Positions 20,578 to 22,027 of a stretch of 22,027 nucleotides of DNA are shown here, piece after piece. The notes below the pieces were generated by a model. It made no database searches. It saw only the letters and a list, made by a program, of their open reading frames with translations, and was not told the origin of the DNA. Positions within the stretch are counted from its first letter, which is position 1. Each line of letters opens with the position of its first letter. The stretch is from positions 1-22,027 of IMG/VR virus record IMGVR_UViG_3300028188_000029; one strand, written 5' to 3'. Origin of the DNA: a virus. The position numbers were made by a program, and so were the translations under genes.

Positions 20578-20928
20578 ATGAAAGATAAAAGACCATTGTG
20601 TAACAGGTGTCAGCAACGACCATGCGCTATAAACTATTACGATAATGATGGGAACGTACATTACCGAACTAAATGTGACCCTTGTGCTACAAAAAAGAAA
20701 CCCTCATTGAATCCCAAATGGAGGAAATCAGGTTATAGGAAGAAAAAAGTATGTGATAAGTGTGGGTTCAGATCAGTACACAATGAACAAATTGTTGTAT
20801 TTCACATAGATGGCAATCTAAATAATACTGTAATTAGTAATTTAAGGTCAGTATGCCTTAATTGTATAATAGAAGTGCAGAAAGAAGATTCACTTTGGCG
20901 ACAAGGGGATCTAATTGCGGATTTCTGA
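20578..20928 (+). CDS. Small HNH/zinc-binding nuclease-like protein on the plus strand
   Basis: The 116-residue protein starts at ATG 20578 (MKDKRPLCNRCQQRPC). The upstream ATG 20521 would read through the palindrome and is less likely. CNRC and CDPC (early) and CDKCGF with CLNC (late) look like zinc-binding pairs. The C-terminal part follows the HNH layout: VVFHIDGNLNNTVISNLRSVCLNC, with the His, the Asn before NL, and the C-terminal CxxC knuckle. Such proteins are frequent in marine T4-like phages, where they may be free-standing endonucleases or DNA-binding regulators. It is the only convincing plus-strand gene, convergent with the neck gene (25 nt between stops). Confidence 0.75.
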   Translation: MKDKRPLCNRCQQRPCAINYYDNDGNVHYRTKCDPCATKKKPSLNPKWRKSGYRKKKVCDKCGFRSVHNEQIVVFHIDGNLNNTVISNLRSVCLNCIIEVQKEDSLWRQGDLIADF

Positions 20929-20953
20929 TAATGACCTGCCTATTTGAACATTT

Positions 20954-21709
20954 TTATCCAATAACCCATGTCAATGGCTGTGATCCATCAACATAATTTC
21001 TCAAATCTTCTATCAATTGTGTCATTTCAGCCTGTGCTTCTGATTTTAGCTGTGACCCATTAAGACTAGTTCCACCCTGTGGACCGGCAATACTTGCGAA
21101 CTTTTCACGAACTTCACCTAATATTTGTTTAGAAGCTGCATATGTATAATCCTTTAACCACTGACTTGTCATACTGTCTTGTAATAATGTAGTCTCTGGT
21201 TTATGATTATATGTCCATAACAAAATAACTTCACCCGATCCCTTGGGACTTCTGATCAATTGCAACTCCTTTGTAACAGCATTGAATGTATAATTCAGAT
21301 ATGCACCAAACATTCTTGCGGCTGTCTCGACATACCCAGTATATAACTCATATGTTGCCAATCCACCAGAATAAGTGAAATTCAATAGATATACATTCAA
21401 TGTTGCTGAACTAAACGGATCAAAACTAGTACTAGATGGTCCCATATTACTACCCATTGTTCTGCGATATATTTGCCTAACATGTGTAATCTCATCTGGC
21501 AATGTATAAACACTTTGGTTATTCTGTAATTCTACCCATGCATAACTCTCTTCAGTTGATGCTTGTGCTCGCTGTCTATACATTCCCAATGCGTGTTCAT
21601 ATGCAGTGGCATAGTGATCCTGCGTCATTTCAACATCGACTATTCCTGCACCCAATCGCATTGCAGCATAATCATACACACCTTGTTTTAATTCTGTTAG
21701 AGTTGCCAT
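20954..21709 (-). CDS. Neck/head-completion-type structural protein (gp13-like)
   Basis: The 251-residue protein starts LTELKQGVYDYAAMRLGAGIVDVEMTQDHYATAYEHALGMYRQR. This helix-LG-x-x-I-V-D-V-helix layout is shared by gp13/gp14 neck proteins of T4-like marine phages. YTLPDEITHVRQIYRR, an aromatic-rich middle (LLNFTYSGGLATYELYTGYVETAARMFGAYLNYTF) and LLWTYNHKPET follow. It would sit at the head-tail connector. T4 gp13 has 309 residues, so this one is shorter, and assignment to gp13 rather than another connector protein is uncertain. An AGGAA site and a CATAAATA late-type box 22 nt upstream serve it. The next feature downstream on its strand is a terminator. Confidence 0.6.
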   Translation of the reverse strand: MATLTELKQGVYDYAAMRLGAGIVDVEMTQDHYATAYEHALGMYRQRAQASTEESYAWVELQNNQSVYTLPDEITHVRQIYRRTMGSNMGPSSTSFDPFSSATLNVYLLNFTYSGGLATYELYTGYVETAARMFGAYLNYTFNAVTKELQLIRSPKGSGEVILLWTYNHKPETTLLQDSMTSQWLKDYTYAASKQILGEVREKFASIAGPQGGTSLNGSQLKSEAQAEMTQLIEDLRNYVDGSQPLTWVIG

Positions 21710-21730
21710 TTATATTCCTATTATTCTAAT

Positions 21731-21738
21731 TATTTATG
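21731..21738 (-). promoter_or_regulatory. Late-type promoter CATAAATA of the neck gene
   Basis: It is one base from TATAAATA. The predicted start near 21725 gives a leader of about 16 nt with the AGGAA site. Confidence 0.5.
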
Positions 21739-21743
21739 TATTT

Positions 21744-22013
21744 TCAATGCACTCTTAATATGATTAGATGTTCATTAAATCTACCGGTTAGTTTGATATC
21801 TACCGTTTCAATGCCAGCAAATATCTTTCTTGCATTAGCCTTATTCACTTGTATTATCTGTTTAAGCTGATCTGCTGGCTTTCGTAAAGTCTTACCAGCT
21901 GATTTGGCTTCACTGAACCCAGCAATCGTGTTGTTTTTTACTCCCAATCCACCAGATTGGGAATCTGCCACATAATAATGCAATTTTCTTTTTTTAGAAT
22001 CATACACATACAT
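21744..22013 (-). CDS. Small unknown basic protein (89 residues), start near the window edge
   Basis: The protein is basic and unassigned. YDSKKRKLHYYVADS is followed by a Gly/Ser-rich stretch, a helix KPADQLKQIIQVNKANARKIFAG and final strands VDIKLTG and HLIILRV. ATG 22013 is preceded by AGG at 11 nt, a weak site. The frame stays open to the window edge, so a longer protein cannot be excluded. It lies upstream of the neck gene and may be another morphogenesis gene. Confidence 0.6.
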   Translation of the reverse strand: MYVYDSKKRKLHYYVADSQSGGLGVKNNTIAGFSEAKSAGKTLRKPADQLKQIIQVNKANARKIFAGIETVDIKLTGRFNEHLIILRVH

Positions 22014-22027
22014 CTCTATTGCACCTA

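Noticed and set aside
20929-20953. Terminator between the convergent stops
   Set aside because: No convincing stem with a T run is present in the 25-nt gap.

Overview
The window is a low-GC segment of a tailed phage of the T4-like myovirus superfamily (Tevenvirinae/cyano- and pelagi-myovirus type). The evidence is a set of T4 homologues recognised by their protein sequence: UvsX (start only), gp32 single-stranded DNA-binding protein, both terminase subunits (gp17, gp16), head-completion protein gp4, tail tube gp19, tail sheath gp18 and a gp13-like neck protein. No photosynthesis genes, tRNA, CRISPR or integrase are seen, so the host cannot be named. Almost everything lies on the minus strand, so the biological order runs from high to low coordinates. 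The only convincing plus-strand gene is a small Zn/HNH-type gene at 20578-20928.

Layout in transcription order: a small unknown gene (22013-21744) and a neck protein (21709-20954); a hairpin terminator and the antisense HNH-type gene; the tail sheath (20472-17260) closed by a strong 15-bp-stem terminator; a 519-residue EDxHD homing endonuclease (17133-15574); a canonical late promoter TATAAATA and the tail tube gene (15519-14902); a tube-like paralogue, an unknown virion-type protein, gp4 and small terminase; six small or acidic unknown proteins (12101-9380); a 392-residue possible glycosyltransferase; a structured intergenic RNA with a terminator; a radical SAM/SPASM protein; the large terminase; a small acidic protein; a 777-residue unknown protein; a GIY-YIG-type nuclease; and finally gp32 overlapping the start of uvsX, with its own sigma70-type promoter and a leader hairpin.

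The most notable feature is the large terminase, which is a fractured gene. Its N-terminal ATPase half (7019-6405) ends in a 35-residue intein N fragment starting at Cys170. A separate GIY-YIG homing endonuclease gene follows. A third open reading frame (5581-4196) starts with a 109-residue intein C fragment ending His-Asn, followed by Cys and the Walker B, coupling and nuclease parts of the terminase. Protein trans-splicing should join 169 and 352 residues into a 521-residue gp17. The very early split resembles the known AceL-TerL type of atypically split intein.

A second notable pattern is TAAATA placed exactly 5 nt before the ATG of five genes (6 or 7 nt for two more), none with a Shine-Dalgarno sequence. 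With T4 late-promoter geometry this predicts transcripts that begin at the AUG, i.e. leaderless mRNAs, whereas sheath, tube and neck genes have late promoters 22-36 nt upstream and normal ribosome binding sites. Three genes (radical SAM, terminase-associated endonuclease, small gene after terminase) are broken by a +1 shift that removal of one base from a homopolymer would repair. These may be sequence errors or real lesions.
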